Below are positions 1 through 8,462 of a stretch of DNA of 64,000 nt, piece by piece. The DNA comes from Gracilimonas sp965227215. GTDB lineage: Bacteria; Bacteroidota; Rhodothermia; Balneolales; Balneolaceae. Position 1 is the stretch's first letter; each line of letters starts with the position of its first letter. The DNA is taken from contig OZ245729.1 of the NCBI GenBank assembly GCA_965227215.1, forward strand, positions 2,790,001 through 2,854,000, given 5' to 3'. The position numbers and the translations under genes were made by a program. Under the pieces are notes generated by a model. That model ran no database searches, was not told the DNA's origin, and saw only the letters and a program-made list of their open reading frames with translations.

Positions 1-2443
1 CGGTAACTTCCAGATTAGGTGCTTTTTTAGCATCCTCAAAAGCTTCCTGCAGCAATTGATCAAACTCATCGAAAATCTGCTGGGTTTCTTCTTTGGTTAG
101 CTCACCGTTTTTCACCAGGTGTTCGGTGTAAAGATCACGTACCGGTGCATGGTCATTAATTTCTTTGTACATACCCGGCTGAGTAAAAGCAGGTTCATCG
201 CCTTCATTATGTCCGTGTTTACGATAACCGATAAGATCGATAACCACATCTTTACCAAATTTCTGTCGGTAATCGAGTGCCATCTTCATGGCATGTACGG
301 CTGCTTCCGGTGTATCGCCGTTCACATGGAAGATTGGGGCAAGAATCATCTTGGCCAGGTCAGAGGCATATTCTGTAGACCGACCGTCTTTAGGCAGAGT
401 AGTAAACCCAATTTGGTTGTTGATGATGATATGCATCGTACCGCCGGTTTTATATCCTTCCAGCTGAGACATATTCAGCGTTTCGGCAACCACACCCTGT
501 CCGGCAAAGGCTGCGTCACCATGCATTAATACAGGAACTACCCGCTTCTCTGCATCTTCTTTTTCGTGATGATCCTGCATGGCTCGCACGGCACCTTCAA
601 CTACGGGATTCACCGCTTCAAGGTGAGAAGGGTTTGGCATTAGCTGAAGGTCAATTTCTGCTCCGTTGGCTGCTTTGTGAACTCCTTTAGCACCCAGGTG
701 GTATTTTACATCGCCGGAGCCCTGAATTGAATCAGGATCAATATTTCCTTCAAACTCGGCAAATACCCGGTGATATGGTTTGTTCATAATGTTAACCAGC
801 ATATTCAAACGACCGCGGTGGGCCATGCCCATAAACATCTTTTCAATTCCATGTTCACCTGCCCGTTCCAGCATAAAGTGTATCATTGGAATCAGCGTAT
901 CGGCACCTTCTAAAGAAAATCGTTTGTGCCCGATATACTTTTTGTGCAAAAACTCTTCAAAGGCCATCGCCTGATTGAGCTTATGCAGAATTTCGCGCTT
1001 GTCATTTTTCTCAAGCTGGGCATTGTTACCGGTAGACTCCATAGACTCACGGAGCCACTTACGTTCTTCGAGATCCAGCAGGTGCATATACTCAACACCG
1101 ATGTTTCCGCAATAAGTATCCCGCAGAAGGCTGATAATTTCACGAAGTGTAGCTCGCTCTTTACCACCGAGTCCGCCACAATAAAATTCTCGATCCAAAT
1201 CCCACAAGGACAGACCGTAGTATTCCAGATCCAGTTCCGGGTTTTTGCCGGGTTCTTTTTCAAGGGGATCAAGATCGGCAAGTACGTGTCCGCGCATGCG
1301 GTACATATTAATAAGCCTCCACACCCCAACTACACGGCTGTCATGTTCCAGAGTAGGTGAGCCGCCACCAAACGGACCCGAATAGTTATCCTGTCCGTAA
1401 GGGAGAGGTTCGTAGGGGATGTCCAGATCTGCAAAAATCTGCTCATAAAAATCTTCCTGACCGCTGAGCAGGTCGTCCATTTTTTTCAAGAACATACCGG
1501 ATTCGGCCCCTTGGATAACACGGTGATCATAGGTAGAAGTCACCGTCATCACTTTGCTGACGCCCAGTTGATTGAGTACATCCTTGGACATTGCACGGTA
1601 CTCAGCCGGATAATCGATAGCACCGGTTGCAATAATGGCACCTTGGGTTTTCATCAGTCGGGGTACGGAAGAAACGGTTCCAATGGTTCCCGGATTGGTA
1701 ATACTGATGGTCGTGTTCTGGAAATCTGCAATCTGAAGATTTCCATTCCGTGCTTTATCGATGAGTTCCGCATAAGCATGCAAAAACTCTTTGAAATTCA
1801 TTTTATCAACGCCCTTGATGTTGGGAACCACGAGGTTCCGTGAACCGTCTTTGCTTTCAAGGTCAACAGCAACACCAAGATTTACAGAATCAGGGATTAC
1901 CCGATAGTGATTTCCGTCTTTATATAAGTAAGAGCTGTTCAGGTTAGGAAATTCTTTCAACGCCCTGATGATAGCCCAGGCAATAAAATGAGTGAAGGAG
2001 GCCTTGGGTTCATTTCGTTTGAGCAGATGGCGATTAATGATCGTACGATCTTCTACCATCATTTTAACCGGAAGCACGCGAAGTGATGTAGCCGTGGGCA
2101 CTTCCAGGCTCTCATCCATATTCTCTACAATCTTGGTAGCCACACCTTTTATTTTTTCAAGTGTGGCATTTTTTGGCGCCTCTACTTCTTTTTGTGGCTT
2201 TCTCTGCTCTTTGGCAGGAGCCTCTTTCGCTTCTACGGCTTCTGCACCGTTAGACTGTACAGGTGCAGAGCTTTGTGACGGCTGAAGTTCTTCAGGCTCG
2301 GTAGCATCAACCGGCTTGCCTTCAAGCTCATCAAAGTATCGTTTCCAGTGGGCAGGAACCGATTGGGGCTCATTTTTATATTGATCGTATAATTCTTCTA
2401 CAAGTGCAGAATTTGGGCCAAATACGGCTTCAAGTGATTTCAA
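1..2443 (-). CDS. kgd: Multifunctional 2-oxoglutarate dehydrogenase/decarboxylase (E2-E1 fusion), C-terminus cut by window edge
   Basis: The minus-strand frame reads through the left edge, so only about 814 N-terminal codons are present. Order seen: a short E1-type N-terminal segment (residues 1-45), a Pro/Ala/Glu-rich linker (about 50-95), an E2-type acyltransferase domain (about 105-325) with the catalytic motif DHRVIQGA near residue 305, then the thiamine-diphosphate E1 domain with HGHNEGDEP in its later part. No lipoyl domain precedes the E2 part, as is usual in the actinobacterial KGD family. The enzyme would carry out the 2-oxoglutarate step of the TCA cycle. An in-frame TAA lies at 2450-2452 and the first in-frame ATG is deep in the E2 domain, so TTG at 2441-2443 with AGAGG just upstream is the only sensible start. 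The neighbour pepF is divergent. Confidence 0.92.
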   Translation of the reverse strand, partial: MKSLEAVFGPNSALVEELYDQYKNEPQSVPAHWKRYFDELEGKPVDATEPEELQPSQSSAPVQSNGAEAVEAKEAPAKEQRKPQKEVEAPKNATLEKIKGVATKIVENMDESLEVPTATSLRVLPVKMMVEDRTIINRHLLKRNEPKASFTHFIAWAIIRALKEFPNLNSSYLYKDGNHYRVIPDSVNLGVAVDLESKDGSRNLVVPNIKGVDKMNFKEFLHAYAELIDKARNGNLQIADFQNTTISITNPGTIGTVSSVPRLMKTQGAIIATGAIDYPAEYRAMSKDVLNQLGVSKVMTVTSTYDHRVIQGAESGMFLKKMDDLLSGQEDFYEQIFADLDIPYEPLPYGQDNYSGPFGGGSPTLEHDSRVVGVWRLINMYRMRGHVLADLDPLEKEPGKNPELDLEYYGLSLWDLDREFYCGGLGGKERATLREIISLLRDTYCGNIGVEYMHLLDLEERKWLRESMESTGNNAQLEKNDKREILHKLNQAMAFEEFLHKKYIGHKRFSLEGADTLIPMIHFMLERAGEHGIEKMFMGMAHRGRLNMLVNIMNKPYHRVFAEFEGNIDPDSIQGSGDVKYHLGAKGVHKAANGAEIDLQLMPNPSHLEAVNPVVEGAVRAMQDHHEKEDAEKRVVPVLMHGDAAFAGQGVVAETLNMSQLEGYKTGGTMHIIINNQIGFTTLPKDGRSTEYASDLAKMILAPIFHVNGDTPEAAVHAMKMALDYRQKFGKDVVIDLIGYRKHGHNEGDEPAFTQPGMYKEINDHAPVRDLYTEHLVKNGELTKEETQQIFDEFDQLLQEAFEDAKKAPNLEVT

Positions 2444-2806
2444 TGGTTGTTAACCTCTACAGGGTTTTGGCAGCGATTTAAATAGGTAATGAAAATTCAG
2501 CTCTAATGATTCAGATTATGAAGCATTGGCGTATACATTTAGTAACCCGAAAATTAAGGATTACATTCTTAAAAAACGACATTTTCTGAAGCCCGTAAGT
2601 TATAAATACGCAAAGAGTAAAAAGCGATTGCTAAGACTGTATCGTGAGCGTAGAACCGTTGTTTGATTTCATTCATTCATAACCTTCACTTTCTTGATTT
2701 TTAAAACTGACTTTTAGTTCGAAAGATGTCTTTAATTCGCTTTCAGCAACCCCTATATTCAGGTTCTTAAAAAAACAGAAAAGCGACAGACTCAAAAAAT
2801 CAGGAA
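2444..2806. promoter_or_regulatory. Divergent intergenic region between kgd and pepF
   Basis: This 363-base gap between two divergent genes must hold both promoters. It is AT-rich. I see no ORF of note, no strong hairpin with a T-tract, no tRNA-like fold and no repeat. The AGAGG close to the kgd TTG is the only recognisable ribosome-binding signal. No clear -35/-10 or Bacteroidota-type TTTG/TAnnTTTG pair could be fixed by eye. Confidence 0.5.
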
Positions 2807-4612
2807 ATGAGCGAGAATTCATCAAAGAAGAAAGAAACAGGAGCGGAAAACATAAATTGGGATCTTACCGACCTTTATGCATCCAATGAAGATCCACGGT
2901 TGGCCAAGGATAAAAAACAGGTTGTTGAACAAGCAGAGCATTTTGGGGAGAAATATCGTGGTCGTGTGGCAGAACTTTCGCCTGCAGACTTCAAGACCAT
3001 GCTGGATGAATACGAAGGTATTCTGGATTTGTCGGGTAAAATTGGGTCGTTCGCTTATTTACAGTGGTCAACGGATACCACCAATACTGCTTTTGGGAAG
3101 TTGGTGGCCGAGTCGAATGAGCTTTCATCGGAAGTAAGCCAGAAACTGGTTTTTCTGGATGTGGAATGGCTGCAGGTTCCGGATGAAGAAGCACAAAAAC
3201 TGATTGAAAGCGAAGAGCTGAGCAAGTACAAGCATTATCTGGAAAGTTCACGCAGATATAAAGAGCATGTGCTGGAAGAGGGACAGGAGAAGATTATGTC
3301 AGCCAAATCAGTAACCGGTCGCAGTGCCTGGGTTCGCTTTTTTGATGAAACGCTGGGAGCTGCAAAGTTTGAGCTGGATGGCGAAGAGTTAAGCGAGCAG
3401 GAAGTATTGAGTAAACTGCACGAGAGCGACCGGGACTTAAGAATTCGGGCTCATAAATCACTCACTGATAAATTTAATGACCTAAGCCGGCAGCTTACTT
3501 TTGTGTTCAATACCATTCTTGCCGACAAATCAACGAATGATAAGCTTCGGAAATACGATAGCTGGATTGATTCGCGAAACCTGTCGAACCAAACTGATAA
3601 GGAAACGGTAGATGCCCTTGTTGAGTCGGTAACTTCTAAATACGAGTTGGTTCAGCGGTACTATAAGCTAAAGAGTGATTTGCTTGGGCTGGATGAAATG
3701 AAGGATTATGATCGGTACGCGCCTATCATGAAAAATGAGGCTACCATCGACTGGAACTCCGCCAAAGAAATGGTGCTGGATTCATACACGAACTTTCATC
3801 CGGAGATGGGGGAGATCACCAATAAATTTTTCGAGAATAATTGGATTGATGCCGCCATCAAACCCGGTAAAAGAGGCGGGGCTTATTCTGCGGGTACCGT
3901 GCCTTCGGTTCACCCTTATGTATTCATGAATTTTGACGGAAAAATCCGCGATGTGCAGACACTGGCCCATGAACTGGGGCATGGAGTGCATCAATATTTA
4001 TCGCGGCAACAAGGTGTTTTGCAATCATCCACACCGCTGACAACGGCTGAGACGGCTTCGGTTTTTGGTGAAATGCTGGTATTTCAAAAGCTGATGAAAG
4101 AACTGGATGATCCCAAAGAAAAGCTGGCATTGCTGATCGGTAAAATTGACGACACCATAGCGACAGTTTTCCGGCAGATATCTATGAACCGATTTGAACA
4201 TGCCATGCATACGGCCCGTCGGGAAGAAGGAGAACTTACCAAAGAACGGTTCTCTGAACTTTGGATGGAACAGCAAAAAGCGCTCTATGGAGATTCGGTG
4301 ACTTTAACAGATGAGTACAGCATTTGGTGGAGTTATATCCCACACTTTCTTCATACTCCCGGCTATGTATATGCTTATGCTTTCGGTGAATTATTGGTGC
4401 TGGCTTTATATGAAGAATACACACAGCGTCCGGAGGGTTTCCCGGACCGATACCTAGATCTCCTGAGTGCGGGAGGATCTGAATGGCCGCATGATTTAGT
4501 AGCCAAAATGGGACTTGATATCACACAGCCCGACTTTTGGGATAAAGGCCTTGCCTCATTTGAGCGAATGGTAGAAGAAGCTGAAGAAATGGCCAAACAG
4601 CTGGCTAATTAA
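2807..4612 (+). CDS. pepF: Oligoendopeptidase F (M3B metallopeptidase)
   Basis: A 601-residue cytoplasmic protein, the usual length for PepF. The zinc-binding HELGH motif is at residues 388-392, followed by VHQYLS; the third ligand is expected in the downstream segment with TTAETASVFGEML. The N-terminal 200 residues carry the helical M3B region. It should cut short oligopeptides inside the cell for peptide recycling. No signal peptide is present. ATG at 2807 follows an A-rich stretch with AGGAA four bases upstream. The next gene begins 56 bases later on the same strand and may be co-transcribed. The M3B family is confident; the exact substrate range is not visible. Confidence 0.95.
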   Translation: MSENSSKKKETGAENINWDLTDLYASNEDPRLAKDKKQVVEQAEHFGEKYRGRVAELSPADFKTMLDEYEGILDLSGKIGSFAYLQWSTDTTNTAFGKLVAESNELSSEVSQKLVFLDVEWLQVPDEEAQKLIESEELSKYKHYLESSRRYKEHVLEEGQEKIMSAKSVTGRSAWVRFFDETLGAAKFELDGEELSEQEVLSKLHESDRDLRIRAHKSLTDKFNDLSRQLTFVFNTILADKSTNDKLRKYDSWIDSRNLSNQTDKETVDALVESVTSKYELVQRYYKLKSDLLGLDEMKDYDRYAPIMKNEATIDWNSAKEMVLDSYTNFHPEMGEITNKFFENNWIDAAIKPGKRGGAYSAGTVPSVHPYVFMNFDGKIRDVQTLAHELGHGVHQYLSRQQGVLQSSTPLTTAETASVFGEMLVFQKLMKELDDPKEKLALLIGKIDDTIATVFRQISMNRFEHAMHTARREEGELTKERFSELWMEQQKALYGDSVTLTDEYSIWWSYIPHFLHTPGYVYAYAFGELLVLALYEEYTQRPEGFPDRYLDLLSAGGSEWPHDLVAKMGLDITQPDFWDKGLASFERMVEEAEEMAKQLAN

Positions 4613-4668
4613 ATTCCCTTAAATTTCATACACTCCAATAGCTTAACACACTTTTTAAATTACCGAAA

Positions 4669-6132
4669 ATGTCTTTGAACCGACAAGAAAAAGCCCTACG
4701 GGAATACAAGCAAATCCTTCAGGATTTAGTGCATTTATTGCGAACCTCTACAAAAGTTCAACTTTCTTACTTATGCTGGGTGAACCGTGCCCGACAGCAG
4801 TTTGTGTGGGAAACTAACAGCACGGGTCTTCCCAACGTGATGTTTCAGGATCGTGTAGCATTTGAAAATCATTTTCTGAACGAATTTAAAGATACAGATG
4901 AAGTCATTCAGCTGGTGGTAGGGGAAGACATCGAGAAGGCTAAACTCATCCACTATTTTGATTTTGTTCAGGCCAAACACATCCTCATAGTGCCCTTCAT
5001 AAACAAAGGGGAAACCGTAGCACTTACGGTTCTCGAAAGTGAGCAAGAGATAGATCAGGAAGCAATTCAGGATCGCATTATGGCTTATAATAACGCTTTG
5101 GTGAATGTTCTGGACACCTACCTGGAAGTGGTTGATTTACACGAGCAGCAGCAGGAATGGGAAGATTATGAAGAATCCCTGAACAAGCTGGATTATCGGG
5201 GGCATAAGGTTGAGGTTTTTGCCACGATGATGGAGGAAATGCAAAAGAACCTATCGAATGGTGGGGCGGTACTTCTGGCTCCGGGCATGGAATCCTGGAA
5301 TGTAATTTTGCGCACCCAAAATTCAAAGAACCCACCCAAACTGGGCCTTCAACTGGAAGAAAAAAGCGTTGCCTATGAAGCGCTTGAAAAGGGAGAGCCT
5401 ATTTTTACCATGCATTTCAATAACAATCCAAGGCGTATAACATCCGCGGAAAAAAGAACAGAGGGCGCAACTTATGCTATACCGGTTATGATCCACGACC
5501 GGCGCCAGGGAGTGGTTATTTGTTATGATAACGACCCGCTCACTTTTAAAGAATCTACCAAGCATAAACTTGCTAATATGGTACGGGTAGCAGCATTGAG
5601 TGTTCAGTCTTCGGTTAAGAAATCCGGTATGGTTCAGGAGATTTTGACACAGAATTTCGGTGCTTTTACTCCCGAGCTTTGGGAGATTGCCCTTAATAAC
5701 GAACTGGCAAAACTGAAAAAAGGGTCTCAGGAAAATACCTGGCTGGGTTTGGTTGCCCCGGATGATGTATCAGCACTTCGTACAAAATTCAGGCTGGAAG
5801 ACCTGCAGAAAATTCAAACTGACTTTGTAACAAACCTGAATCCCTCCCGGTACGGTATTCCTGGTTTTGTGGGCTACAACTCCGATTACGTATATGCGGT
5901 TTTGATTCAAAGTGATGATGAAGAAGCAGTATCTTTCTGGATGGAGAAAATGAAGTCGAAACTGGAGGCAGGAATGAACCTTTCCATCGGAGGAACGATA
6001 CGTCCTCAATTCAAGGTCGGGTATACAAAACTCGCGGAACAATCGGTGAATGCTTACCAGGTGATGGAGAAAGCGAAAAAAGCGTTGGCTAAAGTAATGA
6101 ACGATCAGGAAGCTGAACTGGTGGAGGCATAA
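4669..6132 (+). CDS. GAF-like protein with degenerate GGDEF-type C-terminus
   Basis: A 487-residue soluble protein that I do not recognise by name. The first ~160 residues and a second block (about 185-310, including YAIPVMIHDRRQGVVICYD) have the alternating strand pattern of GAF sensor domains. The last ~130 residues end with an SIGGTIRP..VGYTKLAEQSVNAYQVMEKAKKAL-like layout that resembles the end of a GGDEF domain, but no GG(D/E)EF signature is present, so diguanylate cyclase activity is unlikely. It may bind a nucleotide or small ligand without catalysis. The gene sits 56 bases after pepF and 4 bases before deoB, which suggests one transcript with housekeeping genes. No membrane segment or signal peptide is visible. 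Confidence 0.6.
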   Translation: MSLNRQEKALREYKQILQDLVHLLRTSTKVQLSYLCWVNRARQQFVWETNSTGLPNVMFQDRVAFENHFLNEFKDTDEVIQLVVGEDIEKAKLIHYFDFVQAKHILIVPFINKGETVALTVLESEQEIDQEAIQDRIMAYNNALVNVLDTYLEVVDLHEQQQEWEDYEESLNKLDYRGHKVEVFATMMEEMQKNLSNGGAVLLAPGMESWNVILRTQNSKNPPKLGLQLEEKSVAYEALEKGEPIFTMHFNNNPRRITSAEKRTEGATYAIPVMIHDRRQGVVICYDNDPLTFKESTKHKLANMVRVAALSVQSSVKKSGMVQEILTQNFGAFTPELWEIALNNELAKLKKGSQENTWLGLVAPDDVSALRTKFRLEDLQKIQTDFVTNLNPSRYGIPGFVGYNSDYVYAVLIQSDDEEAVSFWMEKMKSKLEAGMNLSIGGTIRPQFKVGYTKLAEQSVNAYQVMEKAKKALAKVMNDQEAELVEA

Positions 6133-6136
6133 CATA

Positions 6137-7300
6137 ATGGGAAATGCGTACATCATAGTTATAGATGGGTTGGGCGTGGGTGCTCAGGAAGATGCTGACC
6201 AATATGGCGATGCCGACATGAATACGCTGGGCCATGTAAGTGAGCACACGGGAGTTAAGCTGCCAAATCTGCAAAAAATGGGATTAGGGAATATCATTCC
6301 GTTAGCCTCAGTTCCGGAAAATGAGAATCCGCTTGCTGCCTATGGAAAACTAAGAGAAGTATCAGCCGGTAAAGACTCTACCACTGGTCACTGGGAAATA
6401 GCCGGTATTCAGCTCGAAGAACCTTTCCCTACCTATCCAAATGGTTTCCCTGAAAACGTGATCAATGATTTTTGCGATGGAATTGGGGTGAAGAAAGCCC
6501 TGTGCAATAAGCCCTATTCGGGCACGGATGTAATTCGGGATTATGGTGAAGAGCACCTCGAAACCGGGTATCCTATTGTGTACACATCGGCCGATAGTGT
6601 GTTTCAGGTAGCTTGTCATGAAGATGTTGTCCCGGTAAAGAAACTGTATGAGTGGTGCGAATTTGCCCGTAACAATATTTGTGTAGGCGAGCATGAGGTT
6701 GGCAGGGTAATCGCCCGGCCTTTTACCGGTGAACCCGGAAGTTTTGAGCGGATCTCTGATAAACGTCATGATTACTCATCGGTTCCTCCAAAAAATAACC
6801 TGGTACAAAAGCTTTATGATTCCGGAGTAAAAACCTATTCCATTGGTAAAGTGGCCGATCTGTTTGCCGGCAATGGATTCACCCAATACCGCCCCACCAA
6901 AAGCAATGCGGAGGGTATATCTCAGTTGTTGAGCTTGATGTTGGCACAGCTAGATAACAGTTTCGTATTTGTAAACCTGATTGATACCGACCAGCTGTTT
7001 GGCCACCGCTTAGATCCCGAAGGATATGCCGGAAGTTTAGAAGAGTTTGACCGCGCCATTCCTGCAATCGTCTCTAAAATCAGGGAAGATGATTTGTTGA
7101 TTATTACCGGAGATCATGGAAATGACCCATGCTCAACAAGCACCGATCATTCCCGGGAGTTTGTACCTCTGCTGGTTTTCCCTAAAGGCAGAGCTGAAGA
7201 TGAAAATCTTGGAACCGGAGAAACTTTTTCGAATATAGCCTGTAGCGTTGCCGAGTTTTTTGGGGTGAAGTATGATTTTCCCGGGAAATCATTTGTCTGA
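6137..7300 (+). CDS. deoB: Phosphopentomutase
   Basis: A 387-residue alkaline-phosphatase-superfamily mutase, normal for DeoB. Metal and catalytic motifs are visible: VIDGLGVGAQ near the N-terminus (first metal aspartate), DSTTGHWE around residues 77-84 (phosphorylated threonine region), NLIDTDQLFGHR, and GDHGNDP with STDHSRE close to the C-terminus (remaining Mn2+ ligands). It interconverts (deoxy)ribose-1-phosphate and -5-phosphate in nucleoside salvage. The start ATG is 4 bases after the previous stop, so translational coupling is likely. No other deo gene is nearby. Confidence 0.96.
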   Translation: MGNAYIIVIDGLGVGAQEDADQYGDADMNTLGHVSEHTGVKLPNLQKMGLGNIIPLASVPENENPLAAYGKLREVSAGKDSTTGHWEIAGIQLEEPFPTYPNGFPENVINDFCDGIGVKKALCNKPYSGTDVIRDYGEEHLETGYPIVYTSADSVFQVACHEDVVPVKKLYEWCEFARNNICVGEHEVGRVIARPFTGEPGSFERISDKRHDYSSVPPKNNLVQKLYDSGVKTYSIGKVADLFAGNGFTQYRPTKSNAEGISQLLSLMLAQLDNSFVFVNLIDTDQLFGHRLDPEGYAGSLEEFDRAIPAIVSKIREDDLLIITGDHGNDPCSTSTDHSREFVPLLVFPKGRAEDENLGTGETFSNIACSVAEFFGVKYDFPGKSFV

Positions 7301-7489
7301 ATTAATTAGAGGATGATAATACTGCCGCTTGTATTTAATATTCAGCGATAATTTCGTATATTGTTTAATTGTAAAATTCATGAAGTCGCAGACGCAATAT
7401 TTAAGCTTATCACGCGTGTTTAAACAAAGCTTATACTTAATATCATCTGCGCATTAGCGTACGCAAACATTCATTAAACGGTATTTACA

Positions 7490-8344
7490 GTGGCAAAAAG
7501 TTCTGGAATCTCTACCCGCGAGTCAGAGTCATTAGATCGGTATCTGCACGAAATTGGAAAAGAGAAACTAATTACCCCGGATGATGAAGTCCGGCTGGCC
7601 AAAGAAATTCAGAAAGGGAGTCAGAGAGCACTCGAAGACCTTACCAAAGCTAACCTTCGATTTGTAGTTTCAGTAGCAAAACAATATCAAAACCAAGGGC
7701 TATCTCTCGGTGATTTGATTAACGAAGGAAATCTTGGTTTGATTAAAGCTGCCAAGCGATTTGATGAAACCCGTGGTTTCAAATTCATTTCCTATGCCGT
7801 ATGGTGGATTCGCCAGTCTATTTTGCAGGCCTTGGCCGAGCAATCCCGTATCGTTCGCTTGCCGTTGAACCGTGTGGGTGCACTTAATAAAATCGGTAAA
7901 GAGCTTTCAAAACTGGAGCAGGAATACGAGCGTGTTCCTTCAGCTCACGAGCTTGCCGAAAGTCTCGAAATGACGGTTGGTGAAGTTGCCGATACATTGA
8001 AAATTTCGGGCCGCCACCTGTCAATGGATGCGCCATTTGCCCAGGGTGAAGATAACCGTCTGTTAGACGTTCTTGAAAATGAGGAGATTCCAAACCCTGA
8101 TTTTGATCTGATGGGTGAGTCTCTGAAAGTGGAAATTGAACGAGCGCTTTCAAAACTGACAACCCGTGAAGCAGAAGTAATTCGACTGTATTTTGGAATT
8201 GGACGTGAGCACTCACTTACACTGGAGGAAATCGGAGAACGCTTCGATCTTACCCGTGAGCGTGTACGTCAGATTAAAGAAAAAGCACTTCGTAAATTAC
8301 GACACCATAACCGAAGTGCTGCATTAAGAGCCTATCTCGGATAA
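7490..8344 (+). CDS. rpoD: Primary sigma-70 family sigma factor (RpoD/SigA type)
   Basis: A 284-residue sigma factor with region 1.2 (SLDRYLHEIG), region 2 (NLRFVVSVAKQYQNQGLSLGDLINEGN, then GFKFISYAVWWIRQ), region 3 and region 4 with the helix-turn-helix LTLEEIGERFDLTRERVRQI near the C-terminus. It lacks the long acidic region 1.1 and the non-conserved insert of E. coli RpoD, the form usual for primary sigma factors of Bacteroidota-like bacteria. It directs core RNA polymerase to housekeeping promoters. The start is GTG at 7490; no strong Shine-Dalgarno sequence precedes it. The gene stands alone between an AT-rich 190-base leader and a perfect terminator. Confidence 0.93.
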   Translation: MAKSSGISTRESESLDRYLHEIGKEKLITPDDEVRLAKEIQKGSQRALEDLTKANLRFVVSVAKQYQNQGLSLGDLINEGNLGLIKAAKRFDETRGFKFISYAVWWIRQSILQALAEQSRIVRLPLNRVGALNKIGKELSKLEQEYERVPSAHELAESLEMTVGEVADTLKISGRHLSMDAPFAQGEDNRLLDVLENEEIPNPDFDLMGESLKVEIERALSKLTTREAEVIRLYFGIGREHSLTLEEIGERFDLTRERVRQIKEKALRKLRHHNRSAALRAYLG

Positions 8345-8372
8345 CATTCGGGTAGTTTTATTCGTGAGATAT

Positions 8373-8409
8373 AAGTCCTGCACAAATATTATGTGCAGGA
8401 CTTTTTTTT
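8373..8409 (+). terminator. Rho-independent terminator after the sigma factor gene
   Basis: A perfect 12-bp stem (8373-8384 with 8392-8403) and a 7-base loop run straight into a T8 tract at 8402-8409, 28 bases after the stop codon. Confidence 0.95.
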
Positions 8410-8462
8410 ATCAAAGCATTTCTGCCTACTAATCTCCGATCGTTTGCGTTACATTTACTGCG

